Part shown: positions 32,919 through 41,438 of the stretch, piece after piece
How the letters are laid out: every line of letters begins with the position of its first letter
Position numbering within the stretch: the first letter of the stretch is position 1
DNA from: Saccharothrix sp. NRRL B-16314
GTDB lineage: Bacteria > Actinomycetota > Actinomycetes > Mycobacteriales > Pseudonocardiaceae
Length of the DNA stretch: 64,000 nt
NCBI RefSeq assembly: GCF_000716595.1
Contig: NZ_JNXC01000024.1
Coordinates: 1 to 64,000, forward strand
Reading direction: 5' to 3'
Translations under genes and position numbers: made by a program
Notes under the pieces: generated by a model
Databases searched by the model: none
Told to the model about the DNA's origin: nothing
The model's input: the letters and a program-made list of their open reading frames with translations, nothing else

Positions 32919-33866
32919 GTGACCGCCGTGCGGGAGGTGGGGGCGACGGCCAAGCCGACGCCCCCGGCGCGGACCAGGCAGTTGACGGCGGCGGCGCGCT
33001 GGGCTCGGCGCGCCCCGCTCCTCCCCGCCCTGATCTTCACGATCGTGGTCACGCAGCTCCCGTTCGTGGCCACGCTGATCATCTCGCTGATGCGGTGGAA
33101 CTCGCTCGACCCGGCCAACCGCGGGTTCGCGGGCGTCGACAACTACACCGCCGTGTTCACCGACCCCGACCTGCGCTCGGCCATCGGCACCACGGTCGTG
33201 CTGACCGCGACCGTGGTGCTGGTCAGCCTCGTCCTCGGGCTCGGGCTGGCCCTGCTGCTGGACCGGAAGTTCGCCGGCCGCGGACTGGTGCGGACGATGC
33301 TCATCGCGCCGTTCCTGGTGGTGCCGGTCGCCGCCGCGCTGCTGTGGAAGCACGCGCTGTACAACCCGGAGTACGGCCTGTTCAACGGCGTGCTGACGTG
33401 GCTGTTCGGCGCGGACGCCGCGCAGCCGGAGTGGATCAGCGGCATGCCGCTGATCGCCGTCGAGGCGTCGCTGGTGTGGCAGTGGACGCCGTTCATGATG
33501 CTGATCCTGCTGGCGGGCCTGCAAAGCCGCCCGCAGGACGCGGTGGAGGCCGCGCGCATCGACGGCGCCACGGCCTGGCAGGTGTTCCGCTACCTGACGC
33601 TGCCGCACCTGCGCCAGTACCTGGAGCTGGGCGCGCTGCTCGGGTCGATCTACGTCGTGCAGAACTTCGACGCCGTCTTCACCATCACGTCCGGCGGTCT
33701 GGGCACGGCGAACCTGCCGTACACGATCTACCAGACGTTCTACCAGGCGCACGACTACGGCCAGGCGTCCGCGGCGGGCGTGGTCGTGGTCGTCGGGTCG
33801 ATCGTCATCGCCACCTTCGCGCTGCGCGTGGTGTCGTCGCTGCTCCGTGAGGAGGTGCGGGGATGA
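32919..33866 (+). CDS. Sugar/polyol ABC importer permease (SmoF-like)
   Basis: The 315-residue membrane protein has about six hydrophobic segments, a cytoplasmic N-terminal extension, and the EAA loop QDAVEAARIDGATAWQVFRY. GTG start after GGGAGG. Its stop overlaps the next start (ATGA). It pairs with the following permease. Confidence 0.91.
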   Translation: MTAVREVGATAKPTPPARTRQLTAAARWARRAPLLPALIFTIVVTQLPFVATLIISLMRWNSLDPANRGFAGVDNYTAVFTDPDLRSAIGTTVVLTATVVLVSLVLGLGLALLLDRKFAGRGLVRTMLIAPFLVVPVAAALLWKHALYNPEYGLFNGVLTWLFGADAAQPEWISGMPLIAVEASLVWQWTPFMMLILLAGLQSRPQDAVEAARIDGATAWQVFRYLTLPHLRQYLELGALLGSIYVVQNFDAVFTITSGGLGTANLPYTIYQTFYQAHDYGQASAAGVVVVVGSIVIATFALRVVSSLLREEVRG

Positions 33867-34663
33867 ACCGGATCTGGGGCGTCTTCGCCTGGTTCGCCGG
33901 ACTGCTGTTCTTCGCGCCGGTCGCGTGGATGGTGCTCACGTCCCTGCACAGCGAGCCGGACGCGGCGACGAACCCGCCGTCCCTGGCCGCGCCCATCACG
34001 TTCGACAGCTACGCCGCGTTCTTCGACTCCGAACCGTGGCCGCCGCTGATCAACTCGTTGAGCGCGTCCATCGGCTCGACGGTGCTGGTGCTGCTGCTGG
34101 CGATCCCGGCGGCGTACGCGCTCTCGATCAAGAAGGTCGAGAAGTGGTCGGACGTGCTGTTCTTCTTCCTGTCCACCAAGATGCTGCCCGTCGTCGCCGG
34201 TCTGCTGCCGATCTACCTGGTCGCGCAGTACACCGGGATGCTGGACAACATCTCGTTCCTGGTCGTGCTCTACACGTCGATGAACCTGCCGATCGCGGTG
34301 TGGCTGATGCGGTCGTTCCTGGCCGAGGTGCCCGGCGAGATCCTGGAGGCCGCCGCGCTCGACGGCGCGGGCCTGGTCACCACGCTGCGCCGGGTCGTCG
34401 CGCCGGTCGCCATGCCCGGCATCGCCGCGACCTCGTTGATCTGCTTCATCTTCAGCTGGAACGAGTTGCTGTTCGCCCGCGTGCTGACCGGCGTGGTCGC
34501 GGGCACCGCGCCGGTCTACCTCACCGGGTTCGTCACCAGCCAGGGCTTGTTCCTGGCCAAGGTGTGCGCCGCCGCCGTGGTGGTGTCGCTGCCGGTGCTC
34601 GTCGCCGGGTTCGCCGCCCAGGACAAGCTGGTCCAGGGCCTGTCGCTGGGAGCCGTGAAGTGA
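33863..34663 (+). CDS. Sugar/polyol ABC importer permease (SmoG-like)
   Basis: The 266-residue membrane protein has six hydrophobic segments and the EAA loop GEILEAAALDGAGLVTTLRR. It starts inside the stop of the previous gene and overlaps the next GTG (GTGA). As with the alpha-glucoside system, no ATPase gene is in the operon. Confidence 0.91.
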   Translation: MNRIWGVFAWFAGLLFFAPVAWMVLTSLHSEPDAATNPPSLAAPITFDSYAAFFDSEPWPPLINSLSASIGSTVLVLLLAIPAAYALSIKKVEKWSDVLFFFLSTKMLPVVAGLLPIYLVAQYTGMLDNISFLVVLYTSMNLPIAVWLMRSFLAEVPGEILEAAALDGAGLVTTLRRVVAPVAMPGIAATSLICFIFSWNELLFARVLTGVVAGTAPVYLTGFVTSQGLFLAKVCAAAVVVSLPVLVAGFAAQDKLVQGLSLGAVK

Positions 34664-35649
34664 GAGCAGCCGTCATCACCGGGGTCGGCGCGGTGGAGGT
34701 CGCCGAGGTGCCGGACCCGGCGCCCGGCCCGCGCCAGGTCGTCGTCGACGTCGCGGCGTGCGGGCTGTGCGGCACCGACCTGCACATCCTGCAGGGGGAG
34801 TTCGCGCCGACGCTGCCGGTCGTGCCGGGGCACGAGTTCGCGGGCGTGGTCGCCGAGATCGGGTCGGACGTCACCGAGCTGGTGGTGGGCGACCGGGTCG
34901 CGGTGGACCCCTCGCTGTACTGCCACGAGTGCCGGATGTGCCGGTCGGGGCGCAACAACCTGTGCGAGCGGTGGGCCGCGATCGGCGTCACGACCGGTGG
35001 CGGCGCGGCCGAGTACGCGCTCGCGCCGGTGGCGAACTGCGTGAAGCTGCCCGACCACGTCCGCACCGAGGACGCCGCGCTGATCGAGCCGCTGTCGTGC
35101 GCGGTGCGCGGTTACGACGTGCTGCGCTCGCGGTTGGCCGAGCGGGTGCTGATCTACGGCTCCGGCACGATGGGCCTGATGATGCTCCAGCTCGGCAAGC
35201 TCACCGGCGCGTCGTCCATCGAGGTGGTCGACCTCAACCCGGACCGGCTGGCCACGGCCGAAATGCTGGGCGTCAGCGCCACCGCGACCTCCGCCGACGA
35301 GCTGGACCGGCCGCAGGGGTGGGATGTCGTCATCGACGCGACCGGCAACGAGAAGGCCATCCAGGACGGGCTGGGGCGGGTCGCGAAGGGCGGCACGTTC
35401 CTCCAGTTCGGCGTCTCCGACTACGCGGCGCGGGTGACCATCGACCCGTACCGCATCTACAACCAGGAGATCACCATCACCGGGTCGATGGCCGTGCTGC
35501 ACTCGTTCGAACGCGCGGCCGACCTGTTCGCCACCGGTGTGCTCGACCCGGAGGTGTTCATCAGCGACCGGTTGCCGCTGGCGGACTACGGCTCGGCGCT
35601 GTCGCGGTTCCAGGCGGGTCAGGGGCGCAAGATCCAGGTGCTGCCGTAG
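34660..35649 (+). CDS. Zinc-dependent alcohol/polyol dehydrogenase (medium-chain)
   Basis: The 329-residue protein is an MDR-type dehydrogenase. The catalytic zinc site is in CGLCGTDLHILQGEF with GHEFAGVV, and four structural-zinc cysteines are in CHECRMCRSGRNNLC. The NAD(P) fold is at VLIYGSGTMGLMMLQL. It begins with a GTG overlapping the permease stop, so it is the last gene of the importer operon. Oxidation of the imported polyol to a ketose is the likely role. Confidence 0.9.
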   Translation: MRAAVITGVGAVEVAEVPDPAPGPRQVVVDVAACGLCGTDLHILQGEFAPTLPVVPGHEFAGVVAEIGSDVTELVVGDRVAVDPSLYCHECRMCRSGRNNLCERWAAIGVTTGGGAAEYALAPVANCVKLPDHVRTEDAALIEPLSCAVRGYDVLRSRLAERVLIYGSGTMGLMMLQLGKLTGASSIEVVDLNPDRLATAEMLGVSATATSADELDRPQGWDVVIDATGNEKAIQDGLGRVAKGGTFLQFGVSDYAARVTIDPYRIYNQEITITGSMAVLHSFERAADLFATGVLDPEVFISDRLPLADYGSALSRFQAGQGRKIQVLP

Positions 35650-35667
35650 CCGGGCTCGCACAGCACT

Positions 35668-35699
35668 CGGCCCCGGTCACGCGCACGTGACCGGGGCCG
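35668..35699. terminator. Bidirectional hairpin between convergent genes
   Basis: A 14-bp perfect stem (35668-35681 with 35686-35699) around a 4-base loop lies between the dehydrogenase stop and the end of the convergent cell-wall protein gene. It can end both transcripts. Confidence 0.8.
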
Positions 35700-35712
35700 A
35701 TTCGCGTCGGTG

Positions 35713-36366
35713 CTAGCTGTTCGCCGCGCGCCGGCGCAGCACGATCAGCAGGGCCGCGCCACCGCCGAGCAGGACGAGGCCGATCACCAGCGGGATCGCG
35801 ATGCTCGCGCCCGTGTCGGCGAGGTCGTCACCCGTGTCGGCGACCGGCACGACCTCTGCGGTCGTGGTCGTGGTGACCGGCGTCGTGGACTCCGGCGTGG
35901 TCTCCACCGTCGTCTCGACCGTGGTGGTGGTCGGCGCGGTGGTCGTGACCTCAGTGGTGGTCGTGGTGGTCGTCGTGGTGGTGGTCGGCGGGACGACCTT
36001 CACGCACGCCGGGACCTCGGGCGTGAACTTCTTCGTCCAGCCGCGGTCGCCGTTCGGGTCGTCCCACGCCTTGACCTCGACGGTGAACTTGTGGGCGACG
36101 TCGCCGGGTCGGGTGTAGACGGCCTCGAACTCGTGGCCGAAGGTCCTGTTCTCGACCTCCTCGCCGTCCACGGTCACCTTGACCGTGTTCGTCTTGTCGC
36201 CGTTGACCTGGTAGGCCTTCAAGCTGACGGTCAGCGTGCTCTTCTCGCCCTCGCAACCCGGCGTGAAGACCGGGGTGTGCGCTTGCGCGGGCGCGGCGGC
36301 GAACACGGACGCGGCGATGGCAGCGGTGAGGGCGCCGAGGAAGGCGCCGACTCTGGCGATCTGCAT
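35713..36366 (-). CDS. Sortase-anchored surface protein (LAxTG type)
   Basis: The 217-residue protein has a signal peptide (MQIARVGAFLGALTAAIA to AQAH), a beta-rich domain with two cysteines (PGCEGEKSTL and VPACVKV), and a long Thr/Val/Pro stalk. The end is a sorting signal: LADTG, a hydrophobic helix, and RRRAANS. LADTG fits class E sortases, which attach proteins to the cell wall in actinobacteria. The ATG at 36366 is preferred because AGGAG precedes it and the signal peptide follows directly. The fold may be an immunoglobulin-like adhesive or structural domain; no ligand is evident. Confidence 0.85.
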   Translation of the reverse strand: MQIARVGAFLGALTAAIAASVFAAAPAQAHTPVFTPGCEGEKSTLTVSLKAYQVNGDKTNTVKVTVDGEEVENRTFGHEFEAVYTRPGDVAHKFTVEVKAWDDPNGDRGWTKKFTPEVPACVKVVPPTTTTTTTTTTTEVTTTAPTTTTVETTVETTPESTTPVTTTTTAEVVPVADTGDDLADTGASIAIPLVIGLVLLGGGAALLIVLRRRAANS

Positions 36367-36427
36367 GGGAAGGGCTCCTGAGGGAAGGGCTGAGGAGAAC
36401 TGCGCCACACTATCGGTGGACAGATAA

Positions 36428-36445
36428 CAACCCGATCCGGGGTTG
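36428..36445 (-). terminator. Weak hairpin after the SnoaL gene
   Basis: CAACCC (36428-36433) and GGGTTG (36440-36445) pair across a 6-base loop 6 bases beyond the SnoaL stop on the minus strand, followed by TTATCTG in the transcript sense. Confidence 0.35.
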
Positions 36446-36450
36446 CGTGA

Positions 36451-36843
36451 TTACTTTCCGTTGATCTTCACTGCTGGGTCCACCCCGGACGCCTTGCGCG
36501 CCGCGTCGAACGGCAACCGGTCGAAGACGATCCGGACGCGGGTGATCCGTCCGTCCCGGACGGTCAGGTGCTCGGCGCCGGGGGCACTGGCCACCGGCGC
36601 GGTCCGGGTGTCGTACATCAACAGCGCGGTCTCGTCGTCGCCGAACGCGGCGATGAGGGTCGTGCCGACGACGATCCGGGTGAACGGGCCCATGAAGTCC
36701 CGGAAGGCGGCGGCGCCCTCGATGCGCCCGGCCGGCGCGTCGCACACGACGTCCTCGGCGACGTAGGTCATGGCGCGGTCGAAGTCGTGGCCGGTCCACG
36801 CGCGGTGGTAGGCGAGCGCGGTGTCGAGGGCGGTGCCGGTCAT
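36451..36843 (-). CDS. SnoaL-like (NTF2-fold) protein
   Basis: The 130-residue protein has the SnoaL pattern: ALAYHRAWTGHDFDRAMTYV, EGAAAFRDFMGPF, ALLMYDTRT and DGRITRVRIVFD. The family includes polyketide cyclases, but many members act on other small molecules or are non-catalytic. The ATG at 36843 follows AGAGGA. It is divergent from an ECF sigma factor that itself ends in a SnoaL-like domain, so the two are probably linked in regulation. Confidence 0.85.
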   Translation of the reverse strand: MTGTALDTALAYHRAWTGHDFDRAMTYVAEDVVCDAPAGRIEGAAAFRDFMGPFTRIVVGTTLIAAFGDDETALLMYDTRTAPVASAPGAEHLTVRDGRITRVRIVFDRLPFDAARKASGVDPAVKINGK

Positions 36844-36958
36844 GGTGGTTCCTCTCGTGACGGTTCGTTGGTTGGACACCGCCGGCGCGTCGAACGGAAC
36901 GGTCCGGGCCGGATCCGACCGATCGTGGCTGTCGTGCCGCCGTGCGAGGATGCGGTTC

Positions 36959-37933
36959 GTGAGCCGGACCGGACCCGACCACGGGCAGGAGCAGGCGTTC
37001 CGCGACCTCGCCGAGCGGTACCGGGGCGAGTTGCGGCTGCACTGCTACCGCATCCTCGGCTCGCTGGTCGACGCCGAGGACGTGGTGCAGGAGACCCTGA
37101 TCGCCGCCTGGCGCGGGCTGGACCGCTTCGAGGGCCGGTCGTCGGTGCGGACGTGGCTGTACCGCATCGCCACCAACCGCTGCCTGAACGCGCTGCGCGA
37201 CGCCGGGCGACGCCGCCCGCCCGAGCCGGTGCCGCCGTTCACCCCGCCGGAGCCCACCCGCCGCGCCGAGGCCACGTGGTTGCAGCCGTACCCGGACGCG
37301 CTGCTGGAGCAGGTCGCGGACGACGCGCCGGGACCGGAAGCCCGCTACCGCACCAGGGAGGCGGTGGAGCTGGCGTTCATCACGGGGTTGCAGCTGATGC
37401 CGCCGCGGCAGGCCGCGACCCTCGTGCTGCGCGACGTGCTCGGCTACCCGGCCGCGGAGGTCGCGGCCATGCTCGGCACGACCGAGGTCGCGATCAAGGG
37501 CGCCCTCCAGCGCGCCCGTGCCGCGATCGAACGGCACCGTGGCAGCCGCCGCGCCCCCGCGCCCGGCTCACCGGAGGAGCAGGAGCTGAGCAGGCGCTTC
37601 GCCGACGCGTTCACCTCGGGCGACGTGGACGGCGTGGTCGCGCTGCTCACCGACGACGCGTGGCTGGCCATGCCGCCCGCGCCGCACGAGTACCACGGCA
37701 CCGCCGCTGTCGCCGCGTTCTTCCGCGCCAGTTTCGGCTGGAGCCGTCCACGCCGGTTCCGGCTGGTCGCCACCAGGGCCAACACCCAGCCCGCGTTCGC
37801 GTCCTACCTGGCCGAACCGGGTGAGCCGACCGACCGCCCGGTGGAGCTGGTCGTGCTCACCCTCGCCGACGACCGCATCGGGGCCGTCACGCGCTTCCTC
37901 GACGGCGACCTGCCGCGCCGCTTCGACCCCTGA
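36959..37933 (+). CDS. ECF sigma factor with C-terminal SnoaL-like domain (TIGR02960-like)
   Basis: The 324-residue protein has sigma region 2 (FRDLAERYRGELRLHCYRIL, DVVQETLIAAWRGLDRFEG) and region 4 (LQLMPPRQAATLVLRDVLGY, ...GTTEVAIKGALQRARA). A SnoaL-like C-terminal domain follows (FADAFTSGDVDGVVALLTDD). ECF factors with this fused domain usually lack a classical anti-sigma factor; the C-terminal domain controls activity. The start is placed at GTG 36959 with GAGGA upstream; ATG 36950 is possible. The divergent SnoaL gene is a likely target. Confidence 0.87.
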   Translation: MSRTGPDHGQEQAFRDLAERYRGELRLHCYRILGSLVDAEDVVQETLIAAWRGLDRFEGRSSVRTWLYRIATNRCLNALRDAGRRRPPEPVPPFTPPEPTRRAEATWLQPYPDALLEQVADDAPGPEARYRTREAVELAFITGLQLMPPRQAATLVLRDVLGYPAAEVAAMLGTTEVAIKGALQRARAAIERHRGSRRAPAPGSPEEQELSRRFADAFTSGDVDGVVALLTDDAWLAMPPAPHEYHGTAAVAAFFRASFGWSRPRRFRLVATRANTQPAFASYLAEPGEPTDRPVELVVLTLADDRIGAVTRFLDGDLPRRFDP

Positions 37934-37942
37934 CCACCGGGG

Positions 37943-40900
37943 TCAGCCGTTCGCGGAGTCCCACCGCCCGGCCTCGGCCATCAGACCGATCATGCCCGAG
38001 ACCAGCCGCAACTGGTCCACGTCACGGATGTCGGCCTCGACCAGCCTCGGCGAGCACACCACGACCGCCACGGCCTGGGCGCGGGACAACGCCACGTTCA
38101 ACCTGTTGCGGGACAACAGGAAGTCGAGCCCACGGGGCAGGTCGACGGCCGCCGACGACGTCATGGTGGTGATCACCACGGGCGCTTCCTGGCCCTGGAA
38201 CCGGTCCACGGTGCCCACCCGCACGTGCTCGTAACCGTGCTTCTCCAGCTCACGTCGCACCAACCGCACCTGGAGGTTGTACGGCGCCACCACCAGGACG
38301 TCCGAGTCGTCCAACGCCCGCGCGTCCGGCCCGTCCGTCCACATGCGACCCATCAGCGACCGCACCACGTCCACCACCGCCGCGGCCTCCTCGACCGACG
38401 ACGTGGTGTTGTGCGAATGGGACACCGAGTGGACGTACAGCCCCGACGGGACCCCGGCGATCCCGCGTGCGGCGGCACTGGGGTGCGCGTGCAGCAATCC
38501 CGCGTACGACAGGTTCGACACCGGCGTGCACACCGCCGGGTGCAGCCGCCGCGTCTGGTCGAGGAAGTAGCCGAGCTCGGGCGGGATCACGTCGGCGTCG
38601 CCGATCAGGTGCCCCAACGCCGACGCCTCGGCACCGGCCGGGTGCGTGCCCTGCACGACCTGCGGCAACTGCTGCGGGTCGCCCAGCAGCACCAGGTTCC
38701 GCGCGCACGTCGACACGGCCAGCGCGTCGGCCAGCGCGAACTGCCCGGCCTCGTCCACGATCAGCACGTCGAACGGCTGCTCGCGCAGCGCCGTGTTGGC
38801 GAACGTCCACGCCGTGCCGCCCACCAGGTGCCCGCCGCCCTGGTCGTTGCGCCACCGCACCAACGCCGGGTTGTCCCGCGGCTGCTCCCACCGGCAGTCC
38901 TTCGCGGGCGCGCCCTTCGCGCGCTTCGCCGTCGGGATCGGCACGCCCAGCTCGCGCCCGGCCGCCAACGCCGCGCTGAGCACGTTCTCCACCGCCTTGT
39001 GGCTGTTGGACGTCACGCCGACGCTCCGCCCGCCCCGGATCAGGTGCGCGATCAGCCGTCCCGCCAGGTACGTCTTGCCCGCGCCCGGCGGGCCCTGCAC
39101 GGCCAGCGCGGAGCCGTCCAGCGCGTCCACCGCCGCGATCACGTCCGAGATCAGGTCCGCACCGCGCGGCAGCGCACCGGTCTTCAGCCGCGGCGGCGTG
39201 CGCCGGATCAGGTCGATGCCGGGATGCGGGGGCAGCGACGGCAGCTCGTCCACGACGGACCGGGCCAGGTCGTAGACCGCCTCGTCCTTCGGCGTCGGCC
39301 GGACCGGGCTGCCGGGCAGCACGGCGATCGGCTGCTCGCGGTGGACGTCGTCCGGCGCGACGCTCTCCAGCACCACCATGTCCTCGGCCGACTCGGCGAG
39401 CACCACCGCGTCGCGGGTGACGTTCGGCGTGCCGGGGTAGAGCAGCCGCACCTGGTCGTTGGCGGCGAACGGGTGCGGCCGGTCCGGGTCGCACCACACC
39501 CGCACCTCCCGCTTCGCCTTGCGGACCCGCCCGGACGGCATCGCCCAGTCCTCGGCCCGCACGGACACCGGCACCGCGCACGCGCTGTCCGACTCCAACT
39601 CCGACAACGGCGCCGCCACCTGCCGGAAGAAGTCCCACCACGCGGGGTTCGTCTCCCGCCGGTGGTAGCCGACGGCGGCGGCCAGCAACGCCCGCGCCCG
39701 TTCGTCGTCGGTCGCCTCGGCCGGGTTGTCCGGCAGACCTTCGAGCAGCGGGTCGACCACGGCGGCCAGGCGTTCGGCCCGTTCGGCGCGGCGCTGGGCG
39801 GCGATCTCGTCCTCGATCTCCTCGGTGAACGACGGCTCGGCCACGTGCGGCTCGATGCCCGCCTCCTCCCGCACTTCCAGCAGGAACCGGTACAGCCGCA
39901 GCGTGGAGACGCAGTCGTAGGTGTTGTAGTCGGCGATGCCGGTCAGCACGTCCTCGGCGCGGGCCGGGTCGACGTCGCGCAGGGCCAGGAACTGCTCGTA
40001 GGCCTCGATGCTGGAGACGGCGTTGGTCACCTCGCCCGCGCGGGCGTCGGGCATGTAGAGCGGTTCCAGGTACTTGATCGAGTACGACCGCTGGGACACC
40101 CGCAACGCCTTGCGCACCACGGCGTAGAGGTCCACCAGCGCGTTCGAGCGCAGCAGGTGGTCGACGGCGTCCTCGCGGGTGCCGTGCAGCGCGGCCAGCT
40201 TCTTGAGCGCGTTCACCTCGTACGGCGCGTAGTGGTAGATGTGCGCTTCCGGGTGGGCGTCCAGGTTCTGCGTGGCGAAGTCGACGAACCGCTCGAACGC
40301 GGCCTTCTCCTGGGGACGGGTGTGCGCCCAGAACGGCGTGAACCGCTCGTCGCCGTCGACCACGCCGAACAGGTACTCCAGGCCCTCGCCGTTGAGGGCG
40401 AACGGGTCGCCCTCCATGTCGAAGAACAGGTCACCGGTGCTGGGCACCGGCAGCGTGGCCAGCGCTTCCGGCCCGACCACCTCGTAAGCGACCTTGCCGA
40501 TCGGGTCGTCCTCGGTGCGCGAGTCGTCCTGGATGACCTGGAGCGCGGCCTGGGCGCGCAGGCCGGTGAACGTGGTGGCGGACATCGTCGCGGGACGGTC
40601 GGCGCGGGTGGCGTTGGCCAGGGCGTCGATCGTGCCGAGGCCGGCGGCGGCGAGCTTGCGCCGCTGGTCGGTGCGGATGCCCGCGACCAGGGAGAGGTCG
40701 CGGTCCTGTTCCCGGCCGGTGGCGCAGTGGCGGCCGAAGCGGCAGGTCGCGCAGGCGGGGCGTTCGTCGTCCCAGAGCCGATCGGGGAGGGAGGCGGGTG
40801 CGGCGAGGCGAACTTTGACGCGGGTCTGGAGGTCGCGGACCAGCGGGAGGAAGTCGGCGACCTGGAACGTCTTGGTGGTGCCGTCGCCGAGCAGGAGGTG

Positions 40901-41377
40901 CATGGCGGGGCCGGCGTGGCGCCCGAGCGCGTTGGCGTAGGCGGTGAGCTGGACGACGGCGGCGGGGGTGGCGTGCCGGGCGAGCTTGGCGTCGTGCGGC
41001 TCGTAGCCCCGGTCGGTGGCGACCAGGAAGTCGGCGCGGCCCTGGAAGCCGTCGGCGTAGAAGACGGCCTGGTAGATCACCGGCGCCCCGGCGGCGATGG
41101 CGTGCGCGGTCTGCTCGGCGGCGGCGGTGAGGGCTTCGTGCGTCGGCGCGGGCTGCGGGATCTCGACCACGTCGTGCTCGGCGCGGAACCGGGCCAGGAC
41201 CGCCTGCTCGTGCGCCATCCCGTGCCGGGTGGCCATGTGGTTCGTCCGGTCGTCCGGTGTGGGCGCGCCGGGCAGCCCCACGGCCAGGGCCAGCGCGAGC
41301 CTGCTGCGGTGCTCGCACTCCAGCAGGTCGACCAGGTCCGCCGGGGAGTGCACCAGATGGCCGTCGGCGGTGAGCAT
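37943..41377 (-). CDS. RecB-like nuclease fused to superfamily 1 helicase (TM0106-like)
   Basis: The 1144-residue protein has an N-terminal nuclease domain with FQGRADFLVATDRGYEPHDAKLA (RecB/Cas4-type Asp and Lys residues). Four cysteines (LLECEH and CATCRFGRHC) may hold an iron-sulfur cluster as in Cas4, AddB and Dna2. A second RNase H-like domain (DLFFDMEGDPF ... YNTYDC) follows. The Dna2/Upf1-type helicase comes last: Walker A GPPGAGKTYLAGRL, Walker B VLIVDEAGQFA, and the late VDRFQGQEAPVVI and RNRLNVALSRAQ. It probably acts in DNA repair or degradation. The start at 41377 places the conserved HLVHSPADLVDLLECEH at the N-terminus. Confidence 0.85.
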   Translation of the reverse strand: MLTADGHLVHSPADLVDLLECEHRSRLALALAVGLPGAPTPDDRTNHMATRHGMAHEQAVLARFRAEHDVVEIPQPAPTHEALTAAAEQTAHAIAAGAPVIYQAVFYADGFQGRADFLVATDRGYEPHDAKLARHATPAAVVQLTAYANALGRHAGPAMHLLLGDGTTKTFQVADFLPLVRDLQTRVKVRLAAPASLPDRLWDDERPACATCRFGRHCATGREQDRDLSLVAGIRTDQRRKLAAAGLGTIDALANATRADRPATMSATTFTGLRAQAALQVIQDDSRTEDDPIGKVAYEVVGPEALATLPVPSTGDLFFDMEGDPFALNGEGLEYLFGVVDGDERFTPFWAHTRPQEKAAFERFVDFATQNLDAHPEAHIYHYAPYEVNALKKLAALHGTREDAVDHLLRSNALVDLYAVVRKALRVSQRSYSIKYLEPLYMPDARAGEVTNAVSSIEAYEQFLALRDVDPARAEDVLTGIADYNTYDCVSTLRLYRFLLEVREEAGIEPHVAEPSFTEEIEDEIAAQRRAERAERLAAVVDPLLEGLPDNPAEATDDERARALLAAAVGYHRRETNPAWWDFFRQVAAPLSELESDSACAVPVSVRAEDWAMPSGRVRKAKREVRVWCDPDRPHPFAANDQVRLLYPGTPNVTRDAVVLAESAEDMVVLESVAPDDVHREQPIAVLPGSPVRPTPKDEAVYDLARSVVDELPSLPPHPGIDLIRRTPPRLKTGALPRGADLISDVIAAVDALDGSALAVQGPPGAGKTYLAGRLIAHLIRGGRSVGVTSNSHKAVENVLSAALAAGRELGVPIPTAKRAKGAPAKDCRWEQPRDNPALVRWRNDQGGGHLVGGTAWTFANTALREQPFDVLIVDEAGQFALADALAVSTCARNLVLLGDPQQLPQVVQGTHPAGAEASALGHLIGDADVIPPELGYFLDQTRRLHPAVCTPVSNLSYAGLLHAHPSAAARGIAGVPSGLYVHSVSHSHNTTSSVEEAAAVVDVVRSLMGRMWTDGPDARALDDSDVLVVAPYNLQVRLVRRELEKHGYEHVRVGTVDRFQGQEAPVVITTMTSSAAVDLPRGLDFLLSRNRLNVALSRAQAVAVVVCSPRLVEADIRDVDQLRLVSGMIGLMAEAGRWDSANG

Positions 41378-41438
41378 GGCGGGCAGTATCGCGGCCCGAC
41401 CCGCCAACCACGCGGACCACCCCCGGCGAGTCGCCCGA

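Noticed and set aside
35800-36000. GTGGT-rich simple repeat
   Set aside because: It is the coding sequence of the Thr/Val-rich stalk of the sortase-anchored protein, not a separate element.
36844-36958. ECF41-type promoter (TGTCACA and CGTC) between the SnoaL and sigma genes
   Set aside because: TGTC and CGTC occur, but with 12 bases between them rather than the expected longer spacing, so the match is not convincing.
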